From contig CAZZFF010000009.1 of the NCBI GenBank assembly GCA_964653485.1, positions 1 through 64,000 on the forward strand: 64,000 nucleotides of DNA, given 5' to 3'. Positions 51,908-61,296 of the stretch are shown piece after piece. The stretch comes from CAVQND01 sp964653485. GTDB lineage: Bacteria > Verrucomicrobiota > Verrucomicrobiia > Limisphaerales > UBA8199. Position 1 is the stretch's first letter; each line of letters begins with the position of its first letter. The notes below the pieces were generated by a model. The model did not search any database, was not told the origin of the DNA, and saw only the letters and a list, made by a program, of their open reading frames with translations. A program made the translations under genes and the position numbers.

Positions 51908-54436
51908 ATGAACCATACCCAGCTCGCATCGATCGGGATTCTTGCCGCGCTCTTGGTCCAGACCGCGGGTAGTCTTGGCGCGACCCCACCCCAACGCCGC
52001 ACTCTTTCTCTCGACGGCGCCTGGCAGATTGCCGAGGGGAAGATGGACCAGGCCCCGACTACTTTCGATCGCACCGTGCCGGTGCCGGGCCTGGTGTCGC
52101 TGGCCGTGCCCGCGTTCGCCGATCCGCCGGGGCCGAAAGTCGCGGAACGCAACAAGATGCCGCAGAAGGACCCGACGCGGGACGCGTTCTGGTACCGCCG
52201 CGTTTTCCAGCTCGATGCGCCGCTGCCGGCGGTGGCCTCGCTCAAGGTCCGCAAGGCCATGTTCGGCGCGCGGGTGATCCTCAACGGACAGGTCCTGGGG
52301 GACCATTTGCCCAGCTTCACGCCCGGTTATTTCGACGCCAGGTCCGCGCTGAAGGCCGGCGAGAACGAATTGCTCATCCGCGTCGGCGCGGATCGCGACG
52401 CCGTGGGGCCGGCAATCGCGTCGGGATTTGATTTCGAGAAGGAACGATACATCCCCGGAATCTTCGATTCCGTGGAGCTCATTCTGTCGGGCACGCCGCA
52501 CTTCACCCGGGTGCAGGTCGCGCCCGAAATCGCCGCCGGGATGGCGCGGGTGCAGGCAGTGCTGCGGAATGACGGCGAGGCCGCGCGCGGCGCGGTCACG
52601 TTCGTTGTGCGCGAGGCCAAGACGGGGCGGGAGGCCGGGCGTCTGAAAATCGAGGCCTTGGGCATTGCCAAAGACGCGGAGGCGACCGTGGATGTCCGAA
52701 TCCGGATTGCCGATTGCCGCCTCTGGTCGCCGGAAGACCCTTTTCTCTACACGCTCGAGGCCGAGACCGGCACGGACCGTTTCCAGACCCGTTTCGGAAT
52801 GCGGGAGTTCAAGTTCGACGCGGCGACGGGCCGGGCGATGCTCAACGGCAAGCCCTATTTCATGCGGGGAAGCAACTTCACGCTCTACCGGTTTTTTGAA
52901 GACAGCGAGTGCAAAGACCTCCCGTGGCGGGGCGACTGGGTCAGGTTGCTCCACGAGCGCGTGAAAGAGATGCACTGGAACTGTCTCCGATACTGCATCG
53001 GCTTCCCGCCCGAGGCCTGGTACGACATCGCCGATGAGGTGGGCATCCTCATCCAGGACGAGTTTCCGCTCTGGCACGGCGGGGCGGGCTGGAGCAATTG
53101 GCCCAAGGAGTTGAAGAGCGATGAATTGGCCCTGGAATATGCCGAGTGGATGCGCGAGCATTGGAATCATCCCAGCGTCGTCGTGTGGGACGCGAGCAAC
53201 GAAACGGCCAGTCCAGAGACAGGCCCCGCCATCCGCAAGGTCCGGGACCTGGACCTGTCGCATCGCCCGTGGGACAATAGCTACACCGAGCCGATGCACC
53301 CGGGGGATGTCTTCGAGTCGCACCCCTACCATTTCAACGGGAGCTTCCGGTTGCGGGACTTGGCCGCCGCCGACCCGGTGCCGCAGGGAAACCAACTCCG
53401 CAACGAAGGCAAGCATGCCGTCATCATCAACGAATACGGCTGGCACTGGGTCAACCGGGACGGGACCCCAACCACGCTCACTCGCGATATATACCGCAAC
53501 GTTCTGGGGGAGCACGCCACGGCGGAGCAACGGTTCCATTTGCAGGCCACCTGGCTGGCGGCGGATACGGAATTCTGGCGCGTTCATCGCAAAGCGGCCG
53601 CTGTAATGCACTTCACGACGCTGGGTTACTCGCGTCCGGACGGACAGACCTGCGACCATTGGAGGCTGGGCGGGGTCGAGAAGCTCGAATGGGAGCCGGA
53701 GTTTTACCGTTACGTGCGCGACGCCTTTGCGCCAGTGGGTTTGGCCGTGGATTTCTGGAAGGACAGGCTCATTCCCCAAACCCAGTCCCGGGTCCCCGTC
53801 ATCCTCATCAACGACCTCGACCACCCCTGGAGCGGGGCCGTGACCCTTCGGTTGCGCCGGGCCGGAGAGGCGGCTGCCGTCCTCGAACTCAAACGTGAGG
53901 CAACCCTCGAGCCTTTCGGTCAGACAACGGTCGACTTCCAGCTCACCTGGCCCGAAGCGCTCGGTCAATACACCATCGAAGCGGAGTTGCGTGGTTCGGA
54001 TGGACAACCCGTCCGCAGCGTGCGCGAGTTGGAAATCATCGATCCCCGCGCATTGGGGCTGGCCTATCAGAAACAGACCTCCGCCTCGTCCACCTACGCC
54101 AAGGAGTACCTGCCGGCCAACGCCGTGGATGGCGACCCGGCGACCTACTGGTCGTCCACCTTTGCCGATCCTGCGTGGTTGGCGGTGGACTTGGGCCAGG
54201 TCCACACGATCAGCCGCGTCCGTATTACCTGGGAGCGGGCTTACTCGAAGGTGTTCGCGGTCCAAGCATCGCTGGACGGGCAGCGTTGGACCGACCTCTT
54301 TACGGATGAAAACGGCAAAGGCGGCGTCAGCGAGGTGAAGTTCGCCCCCGTGGAAACTCGGCACGTCCGCATCTCCTGCATTAAGCGCGGCACACAATGG
54401 GGCCACGCCATCCGCGAGCTCGAGGTGTTTGAGTGA
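51908..54436 (+). CDS. Secreted GH2-family glycosidase with C-terminal discoidin domain
   Basis: The protein has about 842 residues. A signal peptide (ILAALLVQTAGSLGA) supports the ATG at 51908. The sugar-binding domain (FWYRRVFQLD, FGARVILNGQVLGDH), an immunoglobulin-like domain and the GH2 barrel follow. The acid/base Glu is in VVWDASNETASPE and the nucleophile in IINEYGWHW. The last 130 residues (SSTYAKEYLPANAVDGDPAT, WLAVDLGQVHTISRVRI) form an F5/8 type C domain that may bind polysaccharide. Beta-galactosidase, beta-mannosidase and beta-glucuronidase are all possible. The following M20 gene overlaps by 4 bp. Confidence 0.88.
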   Translation: MNHTQLASIGILAALLVQTAGSLGATPPQRRTLSLDGAWQIAEGKMDQAPTTFDRTVPVPGLVSLAVPAFADPPGPKVAERNKMPQKDPTRDAFWYRRVFQLDAPLPAVASLKVRKAMFGARVILNGQVLGDHLPSFTPGYFDARSALKAGENELLIRVGADRDAVGPAIASGFDFEKERYIPGIFDSVELILSGTPHFTRVQVAPEIAAGMARVQAVLRNDGEAARGAVTFVVREAKTGREAGRLKIEALGIAKDAEATVDVRIRIADCRLWSPEDPFLYTLEAETGTDRFQTRFGMREFKFDAATGRAMLNGKPYFMRGSNFTLYRFFEDSECKDLPWRGDWVRLLHERVKEMHWNCLRYCIGFPPEAWYDIADEVGILIQDEFPLWHGGAGWSNWPKELKSDELALEYAEWMREHWNHPSVVVWDASNETASPETGPAIRKVRDLDLSHRPWDNSYTEPMHPGDVFESHPYHFNGSFRLRDLAAADPVPQGNQLRNEGKHAVIINEYGWHWVNRDGTPTTLTRDIYRNVLGEHATAEQRFHLQATWLAADTEFWRVHRKAAAVMHFTTLGYSRPDGQTCDHWRLGGVEKLEWEPEFYRYVRDAFAPVGLAVDFWKDRLIPQTQSRVPVILINDLDHPWSGAVTLRLRRAGEAAAVLELKREATLEPFGQTTVDFQLTWPEALGQYTIEAELRGSDGQPVRSVRELEIIDPRALGLAYQKQTSASSTYAKEYLPANAVDGDPATYWSSTFADPAWLAVDLGQVHTISRVRITWERAYSKVFAVQASLDGQRWTDLFTDENGKGGVSEVKFAPVETRHVRISCIKRGTQWGHAIRELEVFE

Positions 54437-55794
54437 CCCGACGCCCGGCTTTCACGCCTATGGCGCCCACCCCCACCGAACTCAGGATTCTGGCCCAAGT
54501 CGAACGGCGGTTTGACGAAATGGTCGATTTGACCGCCCGGTTGGTGCGGATCAACACCGTCAATCCCTACAGCGGCGATAGCTCCGCCGGCATCGAGAAG
54601 GCGGGACAGGAGTTGATGCGCAAAGAGCTGAAAGCGGCGGGGGCGCGCGTCGAGGTCGTCCCTGTGCCGGAGGACATCTACCGCCAGTGCGGCGTGCTCG
54701 GTCCGAGGGACCGGAGTTGGGAGGGCCGATACAACGTCGTCGGACGGTTTGAGCTTCCCGCTCGGACCAAGCCGGGGCGGAGGACAAGCCAGGGCGGGCA
54801 GCCCGTCTCCTCGGCCGCCCGGCGGCGGGGGAAAACGCTCATCCTCAACTGTCATATCGACACCGTCGGCACCGAGGGCTACGAGGGCGACCCGTTCGAG
54901 GGGGGCGTCCGCGAAGGCAGACTCTGGGGCCGCGGCACTTCCGACAGCAAAGGCAACCTCGCCATCGGCCTGGGCGCCATCAAGGCCCTCCTTTCCGTGG
55001 ACGCTAGCCTGACAGGTGAAATCCTCCTCGAAAGCGTGGTGGACGAAGAGTGCAACGGGACGGGCGCAGGGACGCTGGCCTGTCTGAAGGCGGGCGTAGT
55101 GGGCGATGCCTGCCTCGCGCTGGACGGCGATGCGCATTGCCCGTATCGGGGTTGCGACGGCGTGGTCACGCCCGAGATCGAGGTCGTGGGCCGCAGCGGC
55201 CACTCCGCTTATGGAGCGGTCAATGCCATCGAGAAGCTGACGGTGGTCAAAGGCGCGATCGATCAATTCCGGGAGCGGCGGTTGGCGATGAAGCCACCCA
55301 GGCCCGTCAGCCTCGGCCTTATCCGCGGCGGGACCCTCCCGGCCATCGTCCCGCAGAAGGCCGTGATGCAGTACAACGTCAACTACGGCCTGGAGGAGGT
55401 TGTCCCTCCGCCCCTCTTTCCCGGGGCGGAGATCATGCGGCAATTTGAGGCCGTCGTCGGCGAGGCGGCGGGCAAAGACCCATGGCTGCGCGAGCACCCC
55501 CCGCGAATCACCTGGCTCAAGGATGCCCCGCCGTACCGCATCCCCGATGACGCGCCCATTGTCAGGCTGGCCGAGGAGGCGAGCGCGGAGGTCTTGGGCC
55601 GTGTGCAGCCCGGCGGAATCGTCGCCTGGGGGGACGCGGCGCATTTCTGGAACCAAGCCCGCATTCCCGTCGTCGGGATGGGCGGGGCGAATGCGGGCAC
55701 CGCGCATTCCTCCTGCGAATACGTCGAGCTGAAAGGCATGTTAACCGCGGCCAAGGCCCTCGCCCTCGCGTCGTACCGGTTCCTGGCGGGTTAA
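54433..55794 (+). CDS. M20-family metallopeptidase (ArgE/DapE type)
   Basis: The protein has about 453 residues from a GTG at 54433, overlapping the GH2 gene's stop; an ATG at 54460 is an alternative. Zinc-binding motifs are LNCHIDTV (His, Asp), GRGTSDSKGN (Asp), DEECNGTG (Glu pair) and a C-terminal His in GTAHSSCEY. The dimerisation domain sits at about 210-330. It would remove an acyl or amino-terminal group from small peptides or N-acyl amino acids in the cytosol. Coupling with the GH2 gene suggests joint use, but the link is not obvious. Confidence 0.88.
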   Translation: MTRRPAFTPMAPTPTELRILAQVERRFDEMVDLTARLVRINTVNPYSGDSSAGIEKAGQELMRKELKAAGARVEVVPVPEDIYRQCGVLGPRDRSWEGRYNVVGRFELPARTKPGRRTSQGGQPVSSAARRRGKTLILNCHIDTVGTEGYEGDPFEGGVREGRLWGRGTSDSKGNLAIGLGAIKALLSVDASLTGEILLESVVDEECNGTGAGTLACLKAGVVGDACLALDGDAHCPYRGCDGVVTPEIEVVGRSGHSAYGAVNAIEKLTVVKGAIDQFRERRLAMKPPRPVSLGLIRGGTLPAIVPQKAVMQYNVNYGLEEVVPPPLFPGAEIMRQFEAVVGEAAGKDPWLREHPPRITWLKDAPPYRIPDDAPIVRLAEEASAEVLGRVQPGGIVAWGDAAHFWNQARIPVVGMGGANAGTAHSSCEYVELKGMLTAAKALALASYRFLAG

Positions 55795-55806
55795 GATGGC
55801 ATCAGT

Positions 55807-57294
55807 TCATTTCTGGACGTTGATATAGCGGTCGGCCCATTTGAGGAATGCCGGCCAGTTCGGACCGGTGGTATGCCCGCCGCGATGCTGGCGGAAGGCC
55901 AGTTCCCCTTCCATGAGACCGGTTTCCAACGGCGGGAATTCCGCGGTGCCGAGGTCCTTCTTGCCCAGGAGTCGATACACCGGCCCGGCAGCCACCGCCG
56001 CCATGAAGCTGCCTTTTTGGTCCACCCACTTGCCTTCCGCTCCCGGCCCCTCCGACGCCCCGTAGCTGATGAACGTTGGCCGCGGGGCGCACAGGGCGAT
56101 CAGTTCGTGAGCATCCACCGGCAGGTCATTCCAGTTGAGCGGACCGCCATACTTGAGGAAATTACCCGCCATCCAGTGGTATTCGCCCGACCCGGTCAGG
56201 TTCTCCACCAACTCTCCGAAATTGCGCCGATGCAGCTTGGCGCCGCCTTCACCGGAGGAGCCGATAAACCCGATGGCGAACCGCGGGTCGTACGCCATGG
56301 CGACGAGCGCGGCTTTCNNNNNNNNNNTATCGTCTGCATCGATTTCGAGGCGTCCTCCCTCGACGAGCGCGGCTTTCCCATAACGGGACAGGCCCTCGAT
56401 GCCCACTTGCTTGGGGTCCACCGCCTTGTCGGTCTCAAAATAATCCAAAGCGCGGCTAGCCCCCCATGCCCAGGCGCGCAGCGCCCCCCAGTCATCCGGC
56501 TTGCGGGGTTGGCCCTTGTTGCACAGGCCGATGATGCCTTTCGTGAGACCGGCGCCGGTGTCAGCCTGGACGCTGGTCGGCGTAAGGATGGCGTAGCCCC
56601 ATCCCTTGGCCAGGACCTGTTGCTGCCAGGTGGGACCGCCGCCGCCAAACCCGCCAACACCCCGCGGACCGAACCTGGCGGGCATCCCGCCAAAACTGAA
56701 GCCGAACTCCAGCATCACAGGCACCGGGCCGTTCGCAGATGCCGGCGTGGTCAAAGTCAACTGGATGTCCACGCTAATCGATGGGCACGATGAATTGTCA
56801 ACGTGGCCCGCGAGCTGTTTCGTGATGACCGCCACATCGCCGTTGGTCTGTCGGGTTGTGCTCGTCACTTCCCACGTCACCTTTGGCGCCTCATTGGGAA
56901 CCCGCCCATAAATCTCGCGGTCGAAGTCTTCCACGATTTCCGGCCGCCGCTGCTTCCACCACATTTCGGCGGTGGCGACCTTTTGCCCGCTTTTCAATAC
57001 CAGCGGGTCCGGCAGGTTCGGATACGGATTGGCCTTGGACTCATCGTAGTTAACGGCGTTGGGCGCGTTTGTGTTGTTGGGATCGGCCCCCTTCCGCAGC
57101 GAAGTGATGCGCAGCAGGTCTGTCATCATCCGATGGTCCTGCTGTGCGGTCAATGTCATGAGGGCGGGCGACGGGGCGGCTCCGGAGTCTAGCGGCCGGC
57201 CAGGGGCCTCCTCGGCTGCGCCCGCCGGCACAGACGACCCAAGCCCGAAAGCAACACCCAACGCGACGAGAAGTATCTGAGTGTGGTTGGACAT
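55807..57294 (-). CDS. Secreted CE15-like (glucuronoyl esterase-type) hydrolase
   Basis: The protein has about 495 residues including a gap. A signal peptide (VALGVAFGLGSSVPAGAA) is present. NYDESKANPYPNLPDPL and RPEIVEDFDREIYGR are typical of the CE15 N terminus; the nucleophile is in GIEGLSRYGKAAL and the C-terminal His in RQHRGGHTTG. CE15 esters link glucuronoxylan to lignin. The residues after GKAAL (VEGGRLEIDADD, gap, then KAALVAMAYD) look like a false duplication around the scaffold gap. The true reading probably joins GKAAL directly to VAMAYDPRFAIG. Confidence 0.75.
   Translation of the reverse strand: MSNHTQILLVALGVAFGLGSSVPAGAAEEAPGRPLDSGAAPSPALMTLTAQQDHRMMTDLLRITSLRKGADPNNTNAPNAVNYDESKANPYPNLPDPLVLKSGQKVATAEMWWKQRRPEIVEDFDREIYGRVPNEAPKVTWEVTSTTRQTNGDVAVITKQLAGHVDNSSCPSISVDIQLTLTTPASANGPVPVMLEFGFSFGGMPARFGPRGVGGFGGGGPTWQQQVLAKGWGYAILTPTSVQADTGAGLTKGIIGLCNKGQPRKPDDWGALRAWAWGASRALDYFETDKAVDPKQVGIEGLSRYGKAALVEGGRLEIDADDXXXXKAALVAMAYDPRFAIGFIGSSGEGGAKLHRRNFGELVENLTGSGEYHWMAGNFLKYGGPLNWNDLPVDAHELIALCAPRPTFISYGASEGPGAEGKWVDQKGSFMAAVAAGPVYRLLGKKDLGTAEFPPLETGLMEGELAFRQHRGGHTTGPNWPAFLKWADRYINVQK
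56318..56327. other. Scaffold gap (10 N) with flanking 17-bp duplication
   Basis: Ten N bases mark an assembly gap. The 17-bp sequence cgacgagcgcggctttc occurs at 56301-56317 directly before the gap and again at 56361-56377. The 60-bp spacing keeps the frame but adds residues in a conserved region of the esterase. The gap length is probably arbitrary. Confidence 0.95.
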
Positions 57295-57434
57295 AGTCGA
57301 GGTCGGACGGTAGAGGAGCGGCGAGGGATGTAAAGGATGATTTGATAGACGAAACCGTCTGTCGGCTCTACGTTCTCACGCCGGACGAAATCCAGATTGC
57401 GAAAGAGGCCGTCATCCAGGTAATGAATACGATC

Positions 57435-59810
57435 ATGAATATCAGGAGAAATGCAGGCGACGTTTTCGGAGAGGCTCCAACCCTGGACGCCAGGCTCCTC
57501 TGCCGCCGGCCGCCCCGGGCAGCCCGCCCGCATCGAATCATCCCGGCGATTCCGCTCGGGGCTCTGGCGCTGGCGATGGGCCTTTGGACCGGGGCCGCCG
57601 CCGCACCCGACGCGTTGTATGGCTTCTCAACCAGCGGTTCGGAGACACAACGCAAGCTGGAGGCCGCCTTCCGCGCGCTGCCGCAGCCCGACAACCTCCG
57701 CGAGTATATGCGGCGGCTCAGCGCCCACCCTCACCACGTCGGCTCTCCTTACGACAAGGAAAACGCGGAGTGGATTCTCGCCCGGTTCAAGGAATGGGGG
57801 TTCGATGCCTCCATCGAGTCGTTCGATGTCCTCTTTCCCACGCCAAAAACACGGCTGCTCGAAATGCTCGAACCCGTTCCCTTCACCGCGGCGCTCCAGG
57901 AAACCAACCTGCCCATCGACCCGACGTCCGGACAGACGGCGGAACAGTTGCCCACCTACAATGCCTATTCGGCTGACGGGGATGTCACCGGTCCTTTGGT
58001 GTTCGTCAACTACGGATTGCCCGAGGACTACCGGGAGCTCGAGCGCATGGGCGTACAGGTCAAAGGCGCCATCGTCATCGCCAAATATGGGAGATGCTGG
58101 CGCGGGGTCAAACCCAAGGTCGCCGCTGAGCACGGGGCCATCGGTTGCCTCCTTTACTCCGACCCGAAAGACGACGGCTACTCCGTGGAGGAGGTGTTCC
58201 CCGACGGGCCGATGCGCAACTCGACGGGCGTCCAGCGCGGCAGCGTCATGGACTTTCCCTCCACCAGCCCGGGCGACCCGCTGACGCCCGGCTACGGGGC
58301 GGTCCCGGGCGCCAGGCGGCTCCCGCTCAACGAGGCGCCGGGCATCACCCGCATACCCGCTCTGCCCCTGTCCAGCGGCGATGCGCAACCGCTGCTCGCG
58401 CAACTCAAAGGTCCCGTGGCCCCCGAGGCCTGGCGCGGCGCCCTGGCCCAGACTTACCGCCTCGGTCCAGGCCCGGCCAGGGTCCACCTCAAGCTCCAAT
58501 TCAATTGGGACCTCAAACCGCTCTACAACGTCATCGCCAGGCTGCCCGGAGGCGCCTCAGGCGACGAATGGGTGCTGCGCGGCAACCACCACGACGGCTG
58601 GGTCAACGGCGCCGAGGACCCCGTTTCCGGCCAGGTCTGCCTGCTCGAGGAAGCCCGGGCCCTGGGCCAACTGGCTCGCGAGGGTTGGAAACCCCGCCGC
58701 ACCATCATCTACTGCGCCTGGGATGGCGAGGAACCCGGCCTCATCGGCTCCACCGAATGGGTCGAGGCCCACGCCGGCGAACTCAGCGCCCATGCCGTCG
58801 CCTATATCAATTCCGACAGCAACGGCCGCGGCTACCTGGATGCGAGCGGTTCTCACACCCTCGAACACCTTGTCAACGCCGTGGCCAAAGAAATCGAAGA
58901 CCCCGAAACCAAGGCCACCGTCTGGAAGCGAAGTTACGCCCTCAAGACCGTCCACGCCGCCAACGCCGAGGAGCGGCGCGAACTGCGCGCTCGCCCCGAT
59001 CTCCGCCTCAGCGCCCCAGGCTCCGGCAGCGACTACACCGCCTTCATTGACTTTTTGGGCGTCCCCATCCTGGATGTCGGCTTCGAGGGCGAGGACAGCA
59101 GCGGCATTTACCACTCCATCTACGACGATTTCTACTGGTACACCCATTACTCGGACAGAGACTTCGTTTATGGCCGCGCCCTGGCCCAAGTCGCCGGCAC
59201 AACCGTGCTGCGCCTGGCCCAGGCCGATGTCATTCCCTTCGAGTTCAACGGCCTTGCCGATACCGTGACCAAATACACCGAAGACCTCCAGAGCCTCTTG
59301 CGGCACAAGCAGGAACAGATCGAAGAGCGGAAGCGCGAGTTCGAGGAAGGCGTCTTTGCGCTCACTTCCGACCCGCGGCACCCTCTGGCCCCGCCGGAAG
59401 CCGAACCGGTTCCCCCGGAATTGAACTTCGCCCCGCTGCAAAACGCGGCGAAGGCGCTTGCCGCCGGAGCCGCGGCCTACCAGCAGGCCCTGGCCAAAGC
59501 CCAGCCCAATTTGGACAACCCGACTCTCGCCTCGGCCGCGCGGGAACTCAATCAGCTCCTCCTGACCGCCGAACGCCGCTTGACGGACCCCGACGGCCTG
59601 CCCCGCCGTCCGTGGTTCAAGCACCTGCTTTACGCCCCCGGCGTGTATTCCGGCTACGGCGCCAAGACGATTCCCGGCGTCCGCGAAGGCATCGAACTGC
59701 GGCACTACGACGAAGCCGAGAGGGAAGCTGCCCGCGTTGCCAAGGCCCTGAACGCCCTGACCGCCCAACTCGACTCCGCCACGAGAATTCTTGCCCGCTT
59801 CAAGCCTTAG
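57435..59810 (+). CDS. M28-family carboxypeptidase, glutamate carboxypeptidase II-like
   Basis: The protein has about 791 residues from the ATG at 57435; the frame is open to 57342. A signal anchor lies at about residue 35-55 (LGALALAMGLWTGAAAA). A protease-associated domain (VKGAIVIAKYGRCWRG) precedes the zinc domain: GNHHDGW, GAEDPVSG, WDGEEPGLIGSTEW and a final His in YHSIYDD. A C-terminal helical dimerisation domain (TFR-like) follows. It resembles PSMA/GCPII and would cleave C-terminal residues from peptides outside the cytoplasm. Confidence 0.88.
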   Translation: MNIRRNAGDVFGEAPTLDARLLCRRPPRAARPHRIIPAIPLGALALAMGLWTGAAAAPDALYGFSTSGSETQRKLEAAFRALPQPDNLREYMRRLSAHPHHVGSPYDKENAEWILARFKEWGFDASIESFDVLFPTPKTRLLEMLEPVPFTAALQETNLPIDPTSGQTAEQLPTYNAYSADGDVTGPLVFVNYGLPEDYRELERMGVQVKGAIVIAKYGRCWRGVKPKVAAEHGAIGCLLYSDPKDDGYSVEEVFPDGPMRNSTGVQRGSVMDFPSTSPGDPLTPGYGAVPGARRLPLNEAPGITRIPALPLSSGDAQPLLAQLKGPVAPEAWRGALAQTYRLGPGPARVHLKLQFNWDLKPLYNVIARLPGGASGDEWVLRGNHHDGWVNGAEDPVSGQVCLLEEARALGQLAREGWKPRRTIIYCAWDGEEPGLIGSTEWVEAHAGELSAHAVAYINSDSNGRGYLDASGSHTLEHLVNAVAKEIEDPETKATVWKRSYALKTVHAANAEERRELRARPDLRLSAPGSGSDYTAFIDFLGVPILDVGFEGEDSSGIYHSIYDDFYWYTHYSDRDFVYGRALAQVAGTTVLRLAQADVIPFEFNGLADTVTKYTEDLQSLLRHKQEQIEERKREFEEGVFALTSDPRHPLAPPEAEPVPPELNFAPLQNAAKALAAGAAAYQQALAKAQPNLDNPTLASAARELNQLLLTAERRLTDPDGLPRRPWFKHLLYAPGVYSGYGAKTIPGVREGIELRHYDEAEREAARVAKALNALTAQLDSATRILARFKP

Positions 59811-59900
59811 GCTGGCGTAATCAATAGGGGCGGCAATCTGCCTTGGTCGGTTGCCGCCCGGGTTCATCGTTCGCGCCAAAACTGTAGCGCTGGCCTGCTA

Positions 59901-59940
59901 TGGGGTGCGGTGGCAAGCGAAGCGCGACACCGCTTTGGCT
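59901..59940. repeat. Dispersed 40-bp repeat, copy 2
   Basis: It begins tggggtgcggtggcaagcga and matches 24101-24140 with one base difference. As with copy 1, it lies just 3' of a plus-strand gene and carries complementary gcggtg/caccgc hexamers. Confidence 0.7.
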
Positions 59941-60000
59941 TCGGACGACCATCCCGACTCCGCCTCACGCGCGCCAAGCTGGCACGAAGCCTCCCCGCCC

Positions 60001-60238
60001 CAACCCCAACGGGGTTGTGTAGCAAAGCCCAGGGTTGGCGCAGCGCCAACCCTGGGGTAATGACGCCGATGCCCCTCAACCCCGAACGGGGTTGCGGCCC
60101 GGCGCCCGGAAGCCCAACCGCCGGTGTCGTCCGCCAGCCACAACCCGCGTTGGGGTTGAGGTCCCTTCCATCGCCTCCACCCAGGGTTGTCCCTGCGGTC
60201 CAACCCTGGGCTTTGTGACACAACCGCGTTGCGGTTGA
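60001..60238. repeat. Cluster of REP-like palindromes
   Basis: Several palindromic units occur in tandem in the gap between the convergent M28 and nrnA genes. They include caaccccaacggggttg at 60001-60017, a perfect 13-bp stem at 60028-60040/60044-60056 (cccagggttggcg, loop cag), caaccccgaacggggttg near 60077, caacccgcgttggggttg near 60141, a 10-bp stem at 60180-60210 (cccagggttg) and caaccgcgttgcggttg near 60221. The pattern is like REP/BIME arrays mobilised by RAYT transposases. Confidence 0.75.
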
Positions 60239-60309
60239 GGTCGCGCGCTGTTGGTCTTCATGACCGATTAGGAGCCGTCACGAAATAGCACTTACAAACC
60301 GCTATGGCT

Positions 60310-61290
60310 TCACTTCGGTCCGAGAGCTTTCTTGACGGCGGCGATGACTTTGCGCTGGACGGAGAGAGGGTCGCCTTGGATGCGGGCGCCTGCGGCGGCA
60401 GGGTGGCCGCCGCCCCCAAAGTTGGCGGCTATATCACTGACGTTGACCTCGTCGCTCTTGGAGCGGAGGCTGATGCGAGTGAGTTCCGGCCCCACTTCTT
60501 CAAAGACGCAGGCCACAACGACCGGGGCGATGGCGCGGATGTGGTCGATCAGCCCTTCGGAATCGGAACTGTCCGCGCCGGTCCGGGTGAAGTCGGTCTT
60601 TTTGAGCCAGAAATAGGCGATTCGGTTCTGGGCGGTGAGGCGGAAGTGGCTATAGACATGCTTGAGGAGCTTGGCGCGCGAGACGGGATAGGATTGGTAA
60701 ACCTCGTCGCATATCTTGGCAAGGTTGGCGCCACGCGCGACCAATTCGGCGGCGACGCGGAAGGTCCCGGGGCGGGTCGAAGGATATTGGAAGGAGCCGG
60801 TGTCGGTCGAGACGGCGGTGAAGAGGCAGTCGGCGATGGGCTTGGTAATGGGCCATTTGGCGACTCGCAACAGCCGGAAGATGAGTTCGCCGGTGGAGGG
60901 TTCGTGGGCGGAGACCCAATTGAGGTTGCCGAAGCGAGTGTTGCTCTGGTGGTGGTCGATATTGATGAGGAGTTTGCGTTTGGCCACGCAGGGGCCGACC
61001 GAGCCGAGGCGGTCGATAGTGGCGGCATCGGTGGCGATGACGCAGTCGAATTTGTGTCCGGGCTTGGGTTTCTGAAACAGGCCGCCGGGATCCAGGAACT
61101 CGTATTTCTCGGGGACCCGGTCTTCGTTCCAGCAAAGGACTTGTTTGCCTTCGTTGCGCAAGGCCAGGGTCAAACCCAGTTGCGAGCCGACGCAATCCCC
61201 ATCCGGGCGGATGTGGCCGACCACGCAAAAGGTCCGCCATTGGCGGAGGGCTTCGAGGATGCGATCGATGCTCTTAGGGTGGGGCTTCAT
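60310..61290 (-). CDS. nrnA: DHH-family oligoribonuclease/pAp phosphatase
   Basis: The protein has 326 residues. VVGHIRPDGDCVGSQLGL (DHH motif I), ATDAATIDRLG, NIDHHQSNTRFG (motif III) and STDTGSFQYP are in the normal order, and the DHHA1 domain ends with FGGGGHPAAAGA. It degrades short RNA oligonucleotides (nanoRNA) and 3'-phosphoadenosine 5'-phosphate in the cytosol using Mn ions. It is the third gene of the infB-rbfA-nrnA operon, 60 bp after rbfA. Confidence 0.92.
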   Translation of the reverse strand: MKPHPKSIDRILEALRQWRTFCVVGHIRPDGDCVGSQLGLTLALRNEGKQVLCWNEDRVPEKYEFLDPGGLFQKPKPGHKFDCVIATDAATIDRLGSVGPCVAKRKLLINIDHHQSNTRFGNLNWVSAHEPSTGELIFRLLRVAKWPITKPIADCLFTAVSTDTGSFQYPSTRPGTFRVAAELVARGANLAKICDEVYQSYPVSRAKLLKHVYSHFRLTAQNRIAYFWLKKTDFTRTGADSSDSEGLIDHIRAIAPVVVACVFEEVGPELTRISLRSKSDEVNVSDIAANFGGGGHPAAAGARIQGDPLSVQRKVIAAVKKALGPK

Positions 61291-61296
61291 TCAAGC

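Noticed and set aside
51749..54406. An 885-residue open frame on the minus strand
   Set aside because: It is antisense to the GH2 glycosidase with clear active-site motifs; no recognisable domain in the minus frame.
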